A program made the translations under genes and the position numbers. Under the pieces are notes generated by a model. It did not search any database. It saw only the letters and a list, made by a program, of their open reading frames with translations, and was not told the origin of the DNA. Shown piece after piece: positions 44,383-53,072 of a DNA stretch of 64,000 nt; within the stretch, counting starts at the first letter, position 1, and the number at the start of each line of letters is the position of its first letter. The stretch is taken from NCBI RefSeq assembly GCF_029504695.1, contig NZ_JAQFIN010000003.1, positions 62,001-126,000 on the forward strand. Reading direction: 5' to 3'. This stretch comes from Parabacteroides sp. PF5-6. Lineage in GTDB: Bacteria > Bacteroidota > Bacteroidia > Bacteroidales > Tannerellaceae.

Positions 44383-46098
44383 ATGGGACTATACTTTATC
44401 AAAGTGAATCTGGCCCTGGGCCTATTATATATGGTGTATCGCCTGTTGTTCCGGGAGGATACGTTCTTCCGGCTGAGAAGGCTTACTTTATTGGGCATTA
44501 TCTTGTTGGCTTTCCTGTATCCGTTGCCCGATATAAAGAACTGGGTCGCACAGCAACCGCTATTGGTTGAATATGTCCAGGCGTATTCTTCGGTTTATCA
44601 GTCCAACGAGGCCGTTTCTTATACCATAGAGATGCAGGAAGCCGAGGTGCAACCGGCCGGTAAAGCCGAAGCCACATTCTCTCCTTCCCCGGCGATCGAC
44701 TGGAGAAAAATCGGCACTCTATTTTATTTATCCGGTATATTCGTTTTGTTTTTCCGCTGTATGGCTGAACTATTATCGATCTACCGCATCTCCGGAAGAA
44801 GCCGGAAACAGGAAATCAACGGCATACCCGTATATGTTTCATCCGAGATAGAAGAGCCTTACTCTTTCTTCGACCGGATCTTTATCCAGCCGGAGAAATA
44901 CAATCCGCGCACATTGTCCGAGATCCTGATCCATGAGGCTACGCACGTACGCGAGCTCCATTCGCTGGATGTCGTATTGGGCGAGATTGTAACGATCCTG
45001 TGTTGGTTTAATCCTTTTGCCTGGTTGTTAAAGAAAGAAATAAGTATAAATCATGAATTTATTGCCGATCAAGAAGTTATGGATGCCGGATTCAACAAAA
45101 AAGAATACCAGTATCACCTGATCGGCTTGAAACATCCCCCTATGGCTGCAGCAAACCTATATAATTATTTTAGTGTTTTACCTTTAAAGAAAAGAATTAC
45201 CATGCTGAATAAAAAGAGAATGCATCGTGCCGGAGTAGTTAAATATCTGGCCCTTGCGCCATTGGCAGCGGCTTTGTTGATTGCCAATAATATGGATGTG
45301 ATGGCGCGGATCGCACCCGAGCCTATTGAACCGGCGACTGCAACCGTTGCCATAGAAGTGGAAGCCCCTATCCCACCCGACGACGACAAGGTGTACACCC
45401 AGGTCGATGTGATGCCCGAGTTCCCGGGTGGCGACGCCGAGCTGTTGAAGTATATCTCTACCAATCTGAAATACCCGGTCATAGCCTTTGAGAATGGCAT
45501 ACAGGGACGGGTGGTTGTCAGTTTTACGGTAGAGAAAGACGGAAGTATAAGCGGAGCGGAAGTGGTCAGATCGATCGATCCGTCATTAGACCAGGAAGCG
45601 CTTCGGGTCATCAACACCTTGCCCAAATGGACGCCGGGCAAGAACGAAGGGAAAATCGTGCGGGTGAAATACACCGTGCCTATTCAATTCAAGATGAACC
45701 GGGGTCCCTCCGAACCGGTAAAGAAAAACACAACAAAATCAACGCCTGTCGAGAGTAAGCCATTGGCCAAAGAACACAAAGGTGAAAAGGTGTACACCTC
45801 TGTTTTCCGCATGCCTGTGTATCCGGGAGGCGATCCGGCATTGATGAAGTTCTTAGCGGATAATATTCAATACCCGAAAGCGGCCAAAGACAACGGAATC
45901 CAGGGACGGGTGGTGATGACGTTTATTGTGGAGAAAGATGGGACACCGACCGAATTCGAAGTGATCAGAGGCATCGACCCGGCTTTGGACAAAGAAGCCC
46001 TGCGCGTAGCCGCCCTGATGGCGAAATGGACACCCGGCCAGGAAGAAGGTCAGCCGGTGCATGTACGCTATACGGTGCCGATTACGTTTAAGTTATAA
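44383..46098 (+). CDS. BlaR1-like M56 membrane metallopeptidase with two TonB C-terminal domains
   Basis: 571 residues from the ATG at 44383. The N-terminal 300 residues hold four hydrophobic helices and the M56 zinc site HEATH (residues 184-188), with NHEFIADQEV supplying the third ligand. In place of the beta-lactam sensor domain of BlaR1 there are two TonB C-terminal domains in tandem (about 345-445 and 470-570), each opening with FPGGD or YPGGD and NGIQGRVV. The two copies are similar and suggest internal duplication. TonB C-terminal domains bind outer-membrane receptors, so this protein may sense envelope contacts. The likely target is BlaI, encoded just upstream. Confidence 0.9.
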   Translation: MGLYFIKVNLALGLLYMVYRLLFREDTFFRLRRLTLLGIILLAFLYPLPDIKNWVAQQPLLVEYVQAYSSVYQSNEAVSYTIEMQEAEVQPAGKAEATFSPSPAIDWRKIGTLFYLSGIFVLFFRCMAELLSIYRISGRSRKQEINGIPVYVSSEIEEPYSFFDRIFIQPEKYNPRTLSEILIHEATHVRELHSLDVVLGEIVTILCWFNPFAWLLKKEISINHEFIADQEVMDAGFNKKEYQYHLIGLKHPPMAAANLYNYFSVLPLKKRITMLNKKRMHRAGVVKYLALAPLAAALLIANNMDVMARIAPEPIEPATATVAIEVEAPIPPDDDKVYTQVDVMPEFPGGDAELLKYISTNLKYPVIAFENGIQGRVVVSFTVEKDGSISGAEVVRSIDPSLDQEALRVINTLPKWTPGKNEGKIVRVKYTVPIQFKMNRGPSEPVKKNTTKSTPVESKPLAKEHKGEKVYTSVFRMPVYPGGDPALMKFLADNIQYPKAAKDNGIQGRVVMTFIVEKDGTPTEFEVIRGIDPALDKEALRVAALMAKWTPGQEEGQPVHVRYTVPITFKL

Positions 46099-46105
46099 TC
46101 TGCAT

Positions 46106-47326
46106 ATGAAAAGACTCACCTGTCTATTTTTTCTCTTTTGTCTCTTTTTCGGAGCATGTTCCGGAAAGGGACAAAAAGAGAAGGAAGAAAAAAAAGAGAA
46201 GGAAGAAATAGGGTTGACACCTCCTTATTCCATCGACCTGGAAAAAGCCCTTGCGGAAGAAGAGCCGTTCTCTCTTTCGGAGATAGCCAAACAGATTGAT
46301 TATATACCGCTGGAAACTTCTTCTGATATATTGTTGAAGAGAGTACATCAGTACCTCTATTATAACGATCAGTTATTGGTTACTGATTTCAGTCATCTTC
46401 ACGCCTTTACTTCGGAAGGTAAACACATCAAAAAGATCGGGAATAAAGGTTCCGGCCCGGCGGACTACAACTACGTCAATACCCTGATCAAAGATGACGC
46501 ATCGCATCATCTCTATCTATTGACATCCGGTAAAATGATTGTCTATGACCAGCAGGCCGACTTTATGACCTCCCGCTCTTTTCAGGACAAAAGCATCAGA
46601 GGATATACCGGGTTGATGACAGGGCCGGATAAGTTCCTGATCTATCTGGGCAGCACTTTCAAAAAGGTTGGTGACACCTCGCCTATTTATTCTTTTGCCG
46701 AAATGGATACATCCGGCCGTGTGATCAGACAAATTCCGAATGCCTCTCCGATCGAGTCCACGTTTAATGGCATGATCGTCAGTCCGATTCCTTTCTACAA
46801 ATATGAAGACAGGATCCATTATATGGATTATGGCAATGACACGCTGAAGGTCATCACAAACGAAGGAGCGAACGAAACCTATGCCGTTTGTTCGTTGGGT
46901 TACATGAAGCGCGAAGTGAATACCGCCGGTTTTTCAGAGCAGCAGATGGAGGAGCTTTCATCCAAGCTTTTGGTTTATCGTATATGTGAAGATAAAAATT
47001 ATCTGTATATCACACTCATTTGGGGAGCCAGCGACAACTTCCAGTATGTTCTTTTTGATAAAAGAACAGGGGAAACGAAGAATATAGGCAACAAAGGAAT
47101 CGTGAACGACCTGAACGGAGGAGTGAACTTCTTCCCGCAGCAGATCGAAGAAGACGGTACCATGAGTATGTGGATGCAGGCAGAAGATTTCAAAGAGCAG
47201 GTACTCTCCTTAAATCATCAGGAACAGAAAGACACGTACGGCGAGAAGTTTGAGCAGATCCGGCAGTTCGCCTCTCAAATGGATGAAGACGCGAACCCCA
47301 TAATCATCAAGGTGAAAGGATTGTAA
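46106..47326 (+). CDS. six-bladed beta-propeller lipoprotein
   Basis: From the ATG at 46106 the protein starts with a lipoprotein signal (MKRLTCLFFLFCLFFGACSG, lipid Cys at residue 18), then a highly charged K/E linker. The rest is the Bacteroidales six-bladed propeller, with IAKQIDYIPLETSSDILL matching the opening block of the propeller protein at 42297. Only 7 bp separate it from the BlaR-like gene, so it belongs to the same operon. The last 20 bp overlap the 3' end of the convergent uvrD gene. Likely surface or periplasmic ligand binding; ligand unknown. Confidence 0.82.
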   Translation: MKRLTCLFFLFCLFFGACSGKGQKEKEEKKEKEEIGLTPPYSIDLEKALAEEEPFSLSEIAKQIDYIPLETSSDILLKRVHQYLYYNDQLLVTDFSHLHAFTSEGKHIKKIGNKGSGPADYNYVNTLIKDDASHHLYLLTSGKMIVYDQQADFMTSRSFQDKSIRGYTGLMTGPDKFLIYLGSTFKKVGDTSPIYSFAEMDTSGRVIRQIPNASPIESTFNGMIVSPIPFYKYEDRIHYMDYGNDTLKVITNEGANETYAVCSLGYMKREVNTAGFSEQQMEELSSKLLVYRICEDKNYLYITLIWGASDNFQYVLFDKRTGETKNIGNKGIVNDLNGGVNFFPQQIEEDGTMSMWMQAEDFKEQVLSLNHQEQKDTYGEKFEQIRQFASQMDEDANPIIIKVKGL

Positions 47327-49649
47327 GCTTCGCAAACTTCAATAATAACTGCTTTTGTCCGAAGTGTTGGAATACGACCGTAGCTTTGGCATTGCCGCCT
47401 TCGCCTTCGATGGCGGTGACTTCGCCTTCGCCGAAGCGGTCGTGGCTGACGCGGGTGCCGACTTGCAAACCATGAACATCAGCTTGGGAAGCTGAGGGTA
47501 ATGAAGCGGAAGCTGGTGAGGCTGTAGCTTCTACTTTACGCATACGCGCCGGTGGAGGGGTTGGTTTAACGATTTGAACCGGCTCTTCTGCCGCGCGGCG
47601 TTGCTGGAATGGCGACTGGAAAGCCGGACGGGCGCCGTAGCGTTCCCTTTCGCTGTCGAACGAATCCGCTCGTGCGGCAGGATCTTCAGGCAGTTCCACA
47701 AATTGTGTATCGATATCCCGCAGGAAACGGCTGGGCGAACAGACACTGGTCTTACCGTTGCGAAAACGGCTCTTGGCATACGACAGGATACAGTTCTCTT
47801 CCGCCCGGGTGATGGCCACATAAAACAGGCGCCGCTCCTCCTCGATCGCCCGCATACTGTCTTTCGCCATCATCGAAGGGAAGAGGTCTTCTTCCAAGCC
47901 AACCACAAATACATTCCGAAACTCAAGGCCTTTCGCCGCGTGCACGGTCATCAGCGTAACCTTATTGGCTTGCTCTTCTTTGTCGTTATCCTGATCGGTC
48001 AACAAGGCCACTTCGGAAAGGAAATCGGCGATCGACACCCTTTCAAGCCCTTCTTCCCGGCGGATCTGCACAAACTCGGCAATACCTTTCAACAGCTCTT
48101 CGAGGTTTTCCCGCCGGCTGATGCCTTCGACCGATTGATCGACCAGGAAAGAGGAATAGATGCCGCTTTGCTTCACGATATGGGCCGCCGTCTCTTCCGC
48201 CGGATTCTCCTGGCTATAGGTGATAAACTCCCCGATCAGCTCCCGGAAAGTATTTAGTTTCTGTGCCGTTCCGTTATTGATCTTCACGGCGTACTCCAAG
48301 GGCTCCTTCAGGACGGACCAGAGGCTGACACCCCGTTCGGAGGCCGCCGCGATCAGTTTGCCCACCGTCGTATCGCCGATGCCCCGGGCAGGATAATTGA
48401 TCACGCGCTTGAGCGCTTCCTCGTCGTGCGGATTGACAATCAGGCGGAAATAAGCAATCACATCTTTGATCTCTTTCCGCTGATAGAAAGACAGTCCGCC
48501 ATAGATCTTATAGGGAATACCACGCTTGCGCAAGGCCTCTTCGAGGATACGCGACTGCGCATTGGTGCGATAGAGAATGGCAAAGTCGGCATATTCATAG
48601 TTCCGCTTCCGCCGCATCTCATCAATCTTCGAGGCCACGGCATAACCTTCTTCGTAATCGGAATAGGTCGAGAAAGCCAATAATTTATCGCCCTGCTCCT
48701 TTTCGGAATAGACGGTCTTGTGGATCTGTTCTTTGTTCTTATGGATCAGGCTATTTGCCGCGTTGACGATGTTTTGCGTCGAGCGGTAATTGCGTTCCAG
48801 TTTGAAGGTGCGGCACGTGGGATAGACGCGTTTGAGTTGCAGGATATTATCGATATTCGCCCCGCGGAAAGAGTAGATACTTTGCGCGTCGTCGCCCACG
48901 ACGGTGAGCTGTCCGTGCCCTTCGCTCAGGCGTTGCACGATCAGGTGCTGGGCGAAGTTCGTGTCTTGATACTCATCCACCAGGATATGGCGGAAGAACT
49001 GGCGGTACTTATCCAATACCGCCGGATGGTCGCGAAACAGGATATTGGTTTGCAACAGGAGGTCATCGAAGTCCATCGCTCCCGCCTGTCGGCACCGGCT
49101 CTCATAACGTTTATAGACATCCCGGATCAGGGGCACCTTCGCTTTGATATCGTATTCGACCAGGTCTTTGTTGTGTTCGTAGGCGCGGGCGGTGATCAAG
49201 GCGTTCTTGGCGTTGGAGATGCGACTCTGCACCATACCGGGACGATAGAGTTTATCATCCAGTTGCATCTCTTTGATAATCGCTTTGATCAGGCTCTTGG
49301 AGTCGGCCGAATCGTAGATCGTGAAGTGGGAAGGATAACCGATAAACTCGGCTTCCGAACGAAGGATACGGGCAAAGATCGAGTGGAACGTGCCCATCCA
49401 CAGGCGGCGGGCTGTCGGTTCACCTACGATCGTCGCGATACGCTCTTTCATCTCCCGCGCCGCCTTATTGGTAAAGGTAAGCGCCAGGATCGCATAGGGC
49501 GGAATGCCTTTGTTCAACAGGTAAGCGATCTTATAGGTCAATACCCGGGTCTTTCCCGAGCCCGCGCCGGCAATCACCAAAGAAGGGCCGTCGGTATAGG
49601 TAACCGCCGCCCGTTGGCTTTCATTCAATTGTTTGAGATACTCTTCCAT
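47307..49649 (-). CDS. UvrD/PcrA-type ATP-dependent DNA helicase
   Basis: An SF1 3'-5' helicase of DNA repair. 780 residues from the ATG at 49649. Motif I is AGAGSGKTR, motif Ia TFTNKAAREMKERI, motif II VDEYQDTN, motif III VVGDDAQSIYSFRGA, motif IV RNYRSTQNI, motif V TVHAAKGLEF and motif VI YVAITRAEE. The C-terminal about 50 residues (GTRVSHDRFGEGEV, ATVVFQHFGQKQL) form the Tudor-like domain that contacts RNA polymerase in PcrA. Convergent with the propeller gene, overlapping by 20 bp. UvrD versus PcrA naming is arbitrary here. Confidence 0.95.
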   Translation of the reverse strand: MEEYLKQLNESQRAAVTYTDGPSLVIAGAGSGKTRVLTYKIAYLLNKGIPPYAILALTFTNKAAREMKERIATIVGEPTARRLWMGTFHSIFARILRSEAEFIGYPSHFTIYDSADSKSLIKAIIKEMQLDDKLYRPGMVQSRISNAKNALITARAYEHNKDLVEYDIKAKVPLIRDVYKRYESRCRQAGAMDFDDLLLQTNILFRDHPAVLDKYRQFFRHILVDEYQDTNFAQHLIVQRLSEGHGQLTVVGDDAQSIYSFRGANIDNILQLKRVYPTCRTFKLERNYRSTQNIVNAANSLIHKNKEQIHKTVYSEKEQGDKLLAFSTYSDYEEGYAVASKIDEMRRKRNYEYADFAILYRTNAQSRILEEALRKRGIPYKIYGGLSFYQRKEIKDVIAYFRLIVNPHDEEALKRVINYPARGIGDTTVGKLIAAASERGVSLWSVLKEPLEYAVKINNGTAQKLNTFRELIGEFITYSQENPAEETAAHIVKQSGIYSSFLVDQSVEGISRRENLEELLKGIAEFVQIRREEGLERVSIADFLSEVALLTDQDNDKEEQANKVTLMTVHAAKGLEFRNVFVVGLEEDLFPSMMAKDSMRAIEEERRLFYVAITRAEENCILSYAKSRFRNGKTSVCSPSRFLRDIDTQFVELPEDPAARADSFDSERERYGARPAFQSPFQQRRAAEEPVQIVKPTPPPARMRKVEATASPASASLPSASQADVHGLQVGTRVSHDRFGEGEVTAIEGEGGNAKATVVFQHFGQKQLLLKFAKLTILSP

Positions 49650-49690
49650 ACTTCGCACTTTAAAAGAAGATACAAAAGTACAAAAAAAAG

Positions 49691-49772
49691 AGTAGTTAGT
49701 AGTTGGTAGTTAGTAGTAAGTCGCCGCAATGCGGTATTTCTTCTAACTACTAACTACCAACTACTAACTACT
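49691..49772. repeat. 27-bp-arm inverted repeat upstream of uvrD
   Basis: Arms at 49691-49717 and 49746-49772 are perfectly complementary over 27 bp and are made of TAGTTAGTAGTTGGTAG-type internal repeats. The 28-bp loop contains CCGCAATGCGG, a smaller hairpin. It sits between the 3' end of the decarboxylase gene and the start of uvrD (both minus strand) and may end transcription of the former. Confidence 0.85.
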
Positions 49773-49781
49773 TATAAAAGC

Positions 49782-50714
49782 TTACAGCGATTTGAAATAA
49801 GCAATGGTTTTCTTTAATCCTTCTTCCAGTTGGATAGAGGGTTGCCAGCCATCGAGCTTTTCTTTGGCCAGGCTGATGTCGGGCTTGCGTTGGCGGGGAT
49901 CATCGCCGGGAAGCGGGCAATAGACAATCTTGGAGGAAGTTCCGGTCAGGCGGATCACCAGATGTGCCAGTTCGAGGATGGTGAATTCATTCGGATTACC
50001 GATATTGACCGGTCCGGTAAAGGAATCATCGGTGCGCATCATGCGGATCATGCCTTCTACCAGGTCGTCGACATACTGGAAACTGCGGGTTTGCAAGCCA
50101 TCGCCATAGACGGTGATGTCTTTTCCGCGCAACGCCTGCATAATATAATTGGAAACTACACGTCCGTCGTTGATACTCATCTTCGGCCCGTAGGTATTAA
50201 AGATACGCACCACCTTCACGGTCAGGTTCCCCTGCCGGTGATAGTCCATAAAGAGCGTCTCGGCACAACGTTTGCCTTCATCGTAGCAGGAGCGCGGCCC
50301 TACGGGATTGACATTGCCCCAATACGACTCGACCTGCGGATGAACGATCGGATCGCCATACACCTCACTGGTCGATGCCTGAAGCACCCGCGCCGAAGTA
50401 CGCCGTGCCAGATCCAGCATATTGATCGCACCCATCACCGAAGTCTTGACGGTCTGGATCGGATCGATCTGATAATAGACCGGCGAGGCGGGACAGGCCA
50501 GGTTGTAGATCTCGTCTACCTCGGCAAAATAAGGGATCGTCACATCGTGACGGATCATTTCGAAATGGGGATCTTTAAAGAGATGGATGATGTTATCCTT
50601 TGAGCCTGTAAAGTAGTTGTCCAGACATATCACATCATTCCCTTCCTGGAGTAATCGTTCACATAAATGAGAGCCAATGAAGCCGGCCCCCCCGGTTATC
50701 AAGATCTGTTTCAT
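49782..50714 (-). CDS. UDP-glucuronate decarboxylase (UDP-xylose synthase), SDR family
   Basis: An NAD-dependent extended-SDR enzyme making UDP-xylose from UDP-glucuronate for polysaccharide synthesis. 310 residues from the ATG at 50714. The Rossmann motif is [15 protein letters not shown], and the catalytic Ser/Tyr/Lys are in STSEVYGDP and [11 protein letters not shown] (YxxxK). [11 protein letters not shown] and [10 protein letters not shown] are typical of UXS. A hairpin and an exact -7 box (50776-50783) lie upstream, so it can be expressed apart from the hydrogenase genes that end 118 bp upstream. Confidence 0.92.
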   Translation of the reverse strand: MKQILITGGAGFIGSHLCERLLQEGNDVICLDNYFTGSKDNIIHLFKDPHFEMIRHDVTIPYFAEVDEIYNLACPASPVYYQIDPIQTVKTSVMGAINMLDLARRTSARVLQASTSEVYGDPIVHPQVESYWGNVNPVGPRSCYDEGKRCAETLFMDYHRQGNLTVKVVRIFNTYGPKMSINDGRVVSNYIMQALRGKDITVYGDGLQTRSFQYVDDLVEGMIRMMRTDDSFTGPVNIGNPNEFTILELAHLVIRLTGTSSKIVYCPLPGDDPRQRKPDISLAKEKLDGWQPSIQLEEGLKKTIAYFKSL

Positions 50715-50743
50715 TGAAGTATATTGTACCAAGCAAATTACAC

Positions 50744-50783
50744 GGGGTAGAGATCCTCCCTACCCCTTTCTCGTGCAAATGTA
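50744..50783 (-). promoter_or_regulatory. promoter box and leader hairpin of the UDP-xylose synthase gene
   Basis: On the minus strand the -7 box TACATTTG (50776-50783) is exact. Between it and the ATG are arms GGGGTAG and CTACCCC (50744-50766), a stable leader hairpin, which might also be a terminator remnant for the hydrogenase operon. Confidence 0.55.
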
Positions 50784-50831
50784 TAGTTTTTTATTTACAC
50801 ATACACTTTCCACATAGGATTTTCAACTCTC

Positions 50832-53060
50832 CTATCCTTCTTTTGTGTAATATTCACTTAGGATATCGCGTACCTTTTCCGGTGTGACTCGTCCGTACAC
50901 CCGGTCGCCGATCATCGCTACCGGAGCCAAACCGCAAGCGCCGACACAACGCAGGCAGTCGATCGAGAACAAGCCGTCCTTTGTTGTCTCGCCTACCTTG
51001 ATATCCAATTGACGTTGGAACTCATCCAAGACTTTTTCCGCACCGCGCACGTAACAGGCCGTTCCCATACAAACTGAGATCGGGTATTTCCCTTTCGGCG
51101 TCATCGTGAAGTAAGAATAGAATGAAACCACACCAAACACCTTTGATACAGGGATTTGCAGGCCGGAGGCAATCACTTCCTGTGCTTCCTTCGGGATATA
51201 ACCCAATAGTCCCTGCGTCGCGTGCAAGACATTGATCAGTTCGCCCGGATCGTTATTGTAGCGGGCGCAGATCGCCAGCAACTCATCAGCTTTGTTCTTC
51301 GGCAGATGAGGACGGCGGTCGTGGTAATGCGTATGCAGGAGTTTATGCGAGAGCGGGCCACAGGGCTCACCCAGGTATTCTTTATACAAAGAGACGATAT
51401 ACGGATTCTCATGGCTCTTCCGCCGCGGTTTATCCCGGTCTTCCTGATAGAGGACGGAGGCACGCCGTTTGACCACATCGATATCACCGTGATGGAAAGG
51501 TTGTCCGCCACCGTTGATACAACCGCCCGGACAGGCCATGATCTCAATGGCATGGTAAGGCGAGGTGCCGTTTTTCACTTCTTCCATCAGTTGGCGGGCG
51601 TTACCCAGGCCGCTGGCGATGGCCAGTTTAACAGGGATGCCGTCGAAGTCGACCGTTGCTGTCTTCACACCATCCAAACCGCGGAGGCATTCGAAGTTCA
51701 CGTCTTCGAGCGTTTTCTTTGTATGCACTTCATATGCCGTACGGCATGCCGCTTCCATCACGCCACCGGTTGCTCCGAAGATCACCGATGCACCGGTAGA
51801 CTCGCCCAAGGGTTGGTCGAAGTCACTATCGGGCAGGTTCTTGAAGTCAATATTCGCATAGCGGATCAGGCGCGCCAATTCACGGGTATAGATCGATACA
51901 TCCACATCGGGATTGCCATCCACCGCGAACTCCGGCCGTCCGGCTTCGTATTTCTTCGCCAGACAAGGCATAACGGAGACAACCACCAGGTCTTCCCGTT
52001 TGATACCCAACTTCTCGGCAAAATAACTCTTGGCGATCGAACCGAACATCTGCTGCGGACTCTTGGCGGTCGATAGGTGTTCTTTCTGATCGGGATAGTT
52101 CTTCTCTACAAAGTTGACCCATCCCGGACAACAACTGGTCATCAATGGCAGCTTCACTTCTTTGTCGCCCTTGAGGTGGCTACCCAAACGGCCCAATAAC
52201 TCAGTGCCTTCTTCCATGATCGTCAGGTCGGCAGCAAAGTCGGTGTCGAACACATAGTCGAAGCCCAACAGGCGAAGGGCAGTTACCATCTTACCGGTCA
52301 CCAACGAGCCGGGAAGGAATCCAAAGTCATTACCCAGTGCCGTACGTACAGCCGGAGCGGTCTGTACGATCACTGTTTTAGTCGGATCGGCGATCGCATC
52401 CAAAACGAACTGCGTATGGCTACGGCCACTCAGTGCACCCACCGGGCAAACCGCCACACACTGGCCGCAGAACGTACAGGTACTGTCGGCAATATCTTTA
52501 TCGAACGCCGTCTGCACGGTCGACTCGAACCCACGGTTCACGGCCGAGAGCGCACCCACGGTCTGGATGGAGTTACACATCGTCTCGCAACGGCGGCACA
52601 TGATACATTTACTCATATCCCGCACAATCGATACCGAGCGGTCTTTGCGGCTCGATACCTTCTTGCCTTCGTAGCGTACGTTGCGCATGTGCAGGTCGTA
52701 AGCCACGGTCTGCAGTTCGCACTTCTCGTTCTTGCTACAGATCAGACAGTCGCTCGGATGGTTCGACAGGATCAGTTCCATCACAACTTGCCGGGCATTC
52801 ACTACGCGTGGGCTATAGGTCTTGACTACCATACCTTCCGTACACGCCGTCTTACAGGCCGGAGCCAGGTTGCGCCGTCCTTCGACTTCCACCACGCAGA
52901 TGCGGCAGGCAGCCGGTTCGTTCTTATAATTAAACTCATGCAGATTCAGGTGGCAGAGCGTCGGGATGCGAATCCCTAACTTCTTGGCCGCGTCCAGGAT
53001 GGTCGCTCCCTTTTCTACTTCTACAGGTTTTGTATCTATGATTAGTTTGATTGTTTCCAT
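50832..53060 (-). CDS. [FeFe] hydrogenase catalytic subunit fused to a NuoE-like domain
   Basis: 742 residues. In order: N-terminal [2Fe-2S] domain (CHLNLHEFNYKNEPAACRIC), the His-Cys3 [4Fe-4S] region (about 95-115), two [4Fe-4S] clusters (CIMCRRCETMC, CTFCGQCVAVCPVGAL) and the H-cluster domain with all three signatures: TSCCPGW (Cys310-311), MPCLAKKYE (Cys366) and CPGGCINGGG (Cys510, Cys514). The last about 150 residues are a thioredoxin-like [2Fe-2S] NuoE/HydC domain (CMGTACYVRGAE, CLRCVGACGLAP). So two subunits of the electron-bifurcating HydABC type are one chain. It makes or uses H2 with NAD(H) and probably ferredoxin. Maturation genes hydEFG are not in the window. Confidence 0.94.
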   Translation of the reverse strand: METIKLIIDTKPVEVEKGATILDAAKKLGIRIPTLCHLNLHEFNYKNEPAACRICVVEVEGRRNLAPACKTACTEGMVVKTYSPRVVNARQVVMELILSNHPSDCLICSKNEKCELQTVAYDLHMRNVRYEGKKVSSRKDRSVSIVRDMSKCIMCRRCETMCNSIQTVGALSAVNRGFESTVQTAFDKDIADSTCTFCGQCVAVCPVGALSGRSHTQFVLDAIADPTKTVIVQTAPAVRTALGNDFGFLPGSLVTGKMVTALRLLGFDYVFDTDFAADLTIMEEGTELLGRLGSHLKGDKEVKLPLMTSCCPGWVNFVEKNYPDQKEHLSTAKSPQQMFGSIAKSYFAEKLGIKREDLVVVSVMPCLAKKYEAGRPEFAVDGNPDVDVSIYTRELARLIRYANIDFKNLPDSDFDQPLGESTGASVIFGATGGVMEAACRTAYEVHTKKTLEDVNFECLRGLDGVKTATVDFDGIPVKLAIASGLGNARQLMEEVKNGTSPYHAIEIMACPGGCINGGGQPFHHGDIDVVKRRASVLYQEDRDKPRRKSHENPYIVSLYKEYLGEPCGPLSHKLLHTHYHDRRPHLPKNKADELLAICARYNNDPGELINVLHATQGLLGYIPKEAQEVIASGLQIPVSKVFGVVSFYSYFTMTPKGKYPISVCMGTACYVRGAEKVLDEFQRQLDIKVGETTKDGLFSIDCLRCVGACGLAPVAMIGDRVYGRVTPEKVRDILSEYYTKEG

Positions 53061-53072
53061 GATTCTTTAGAC

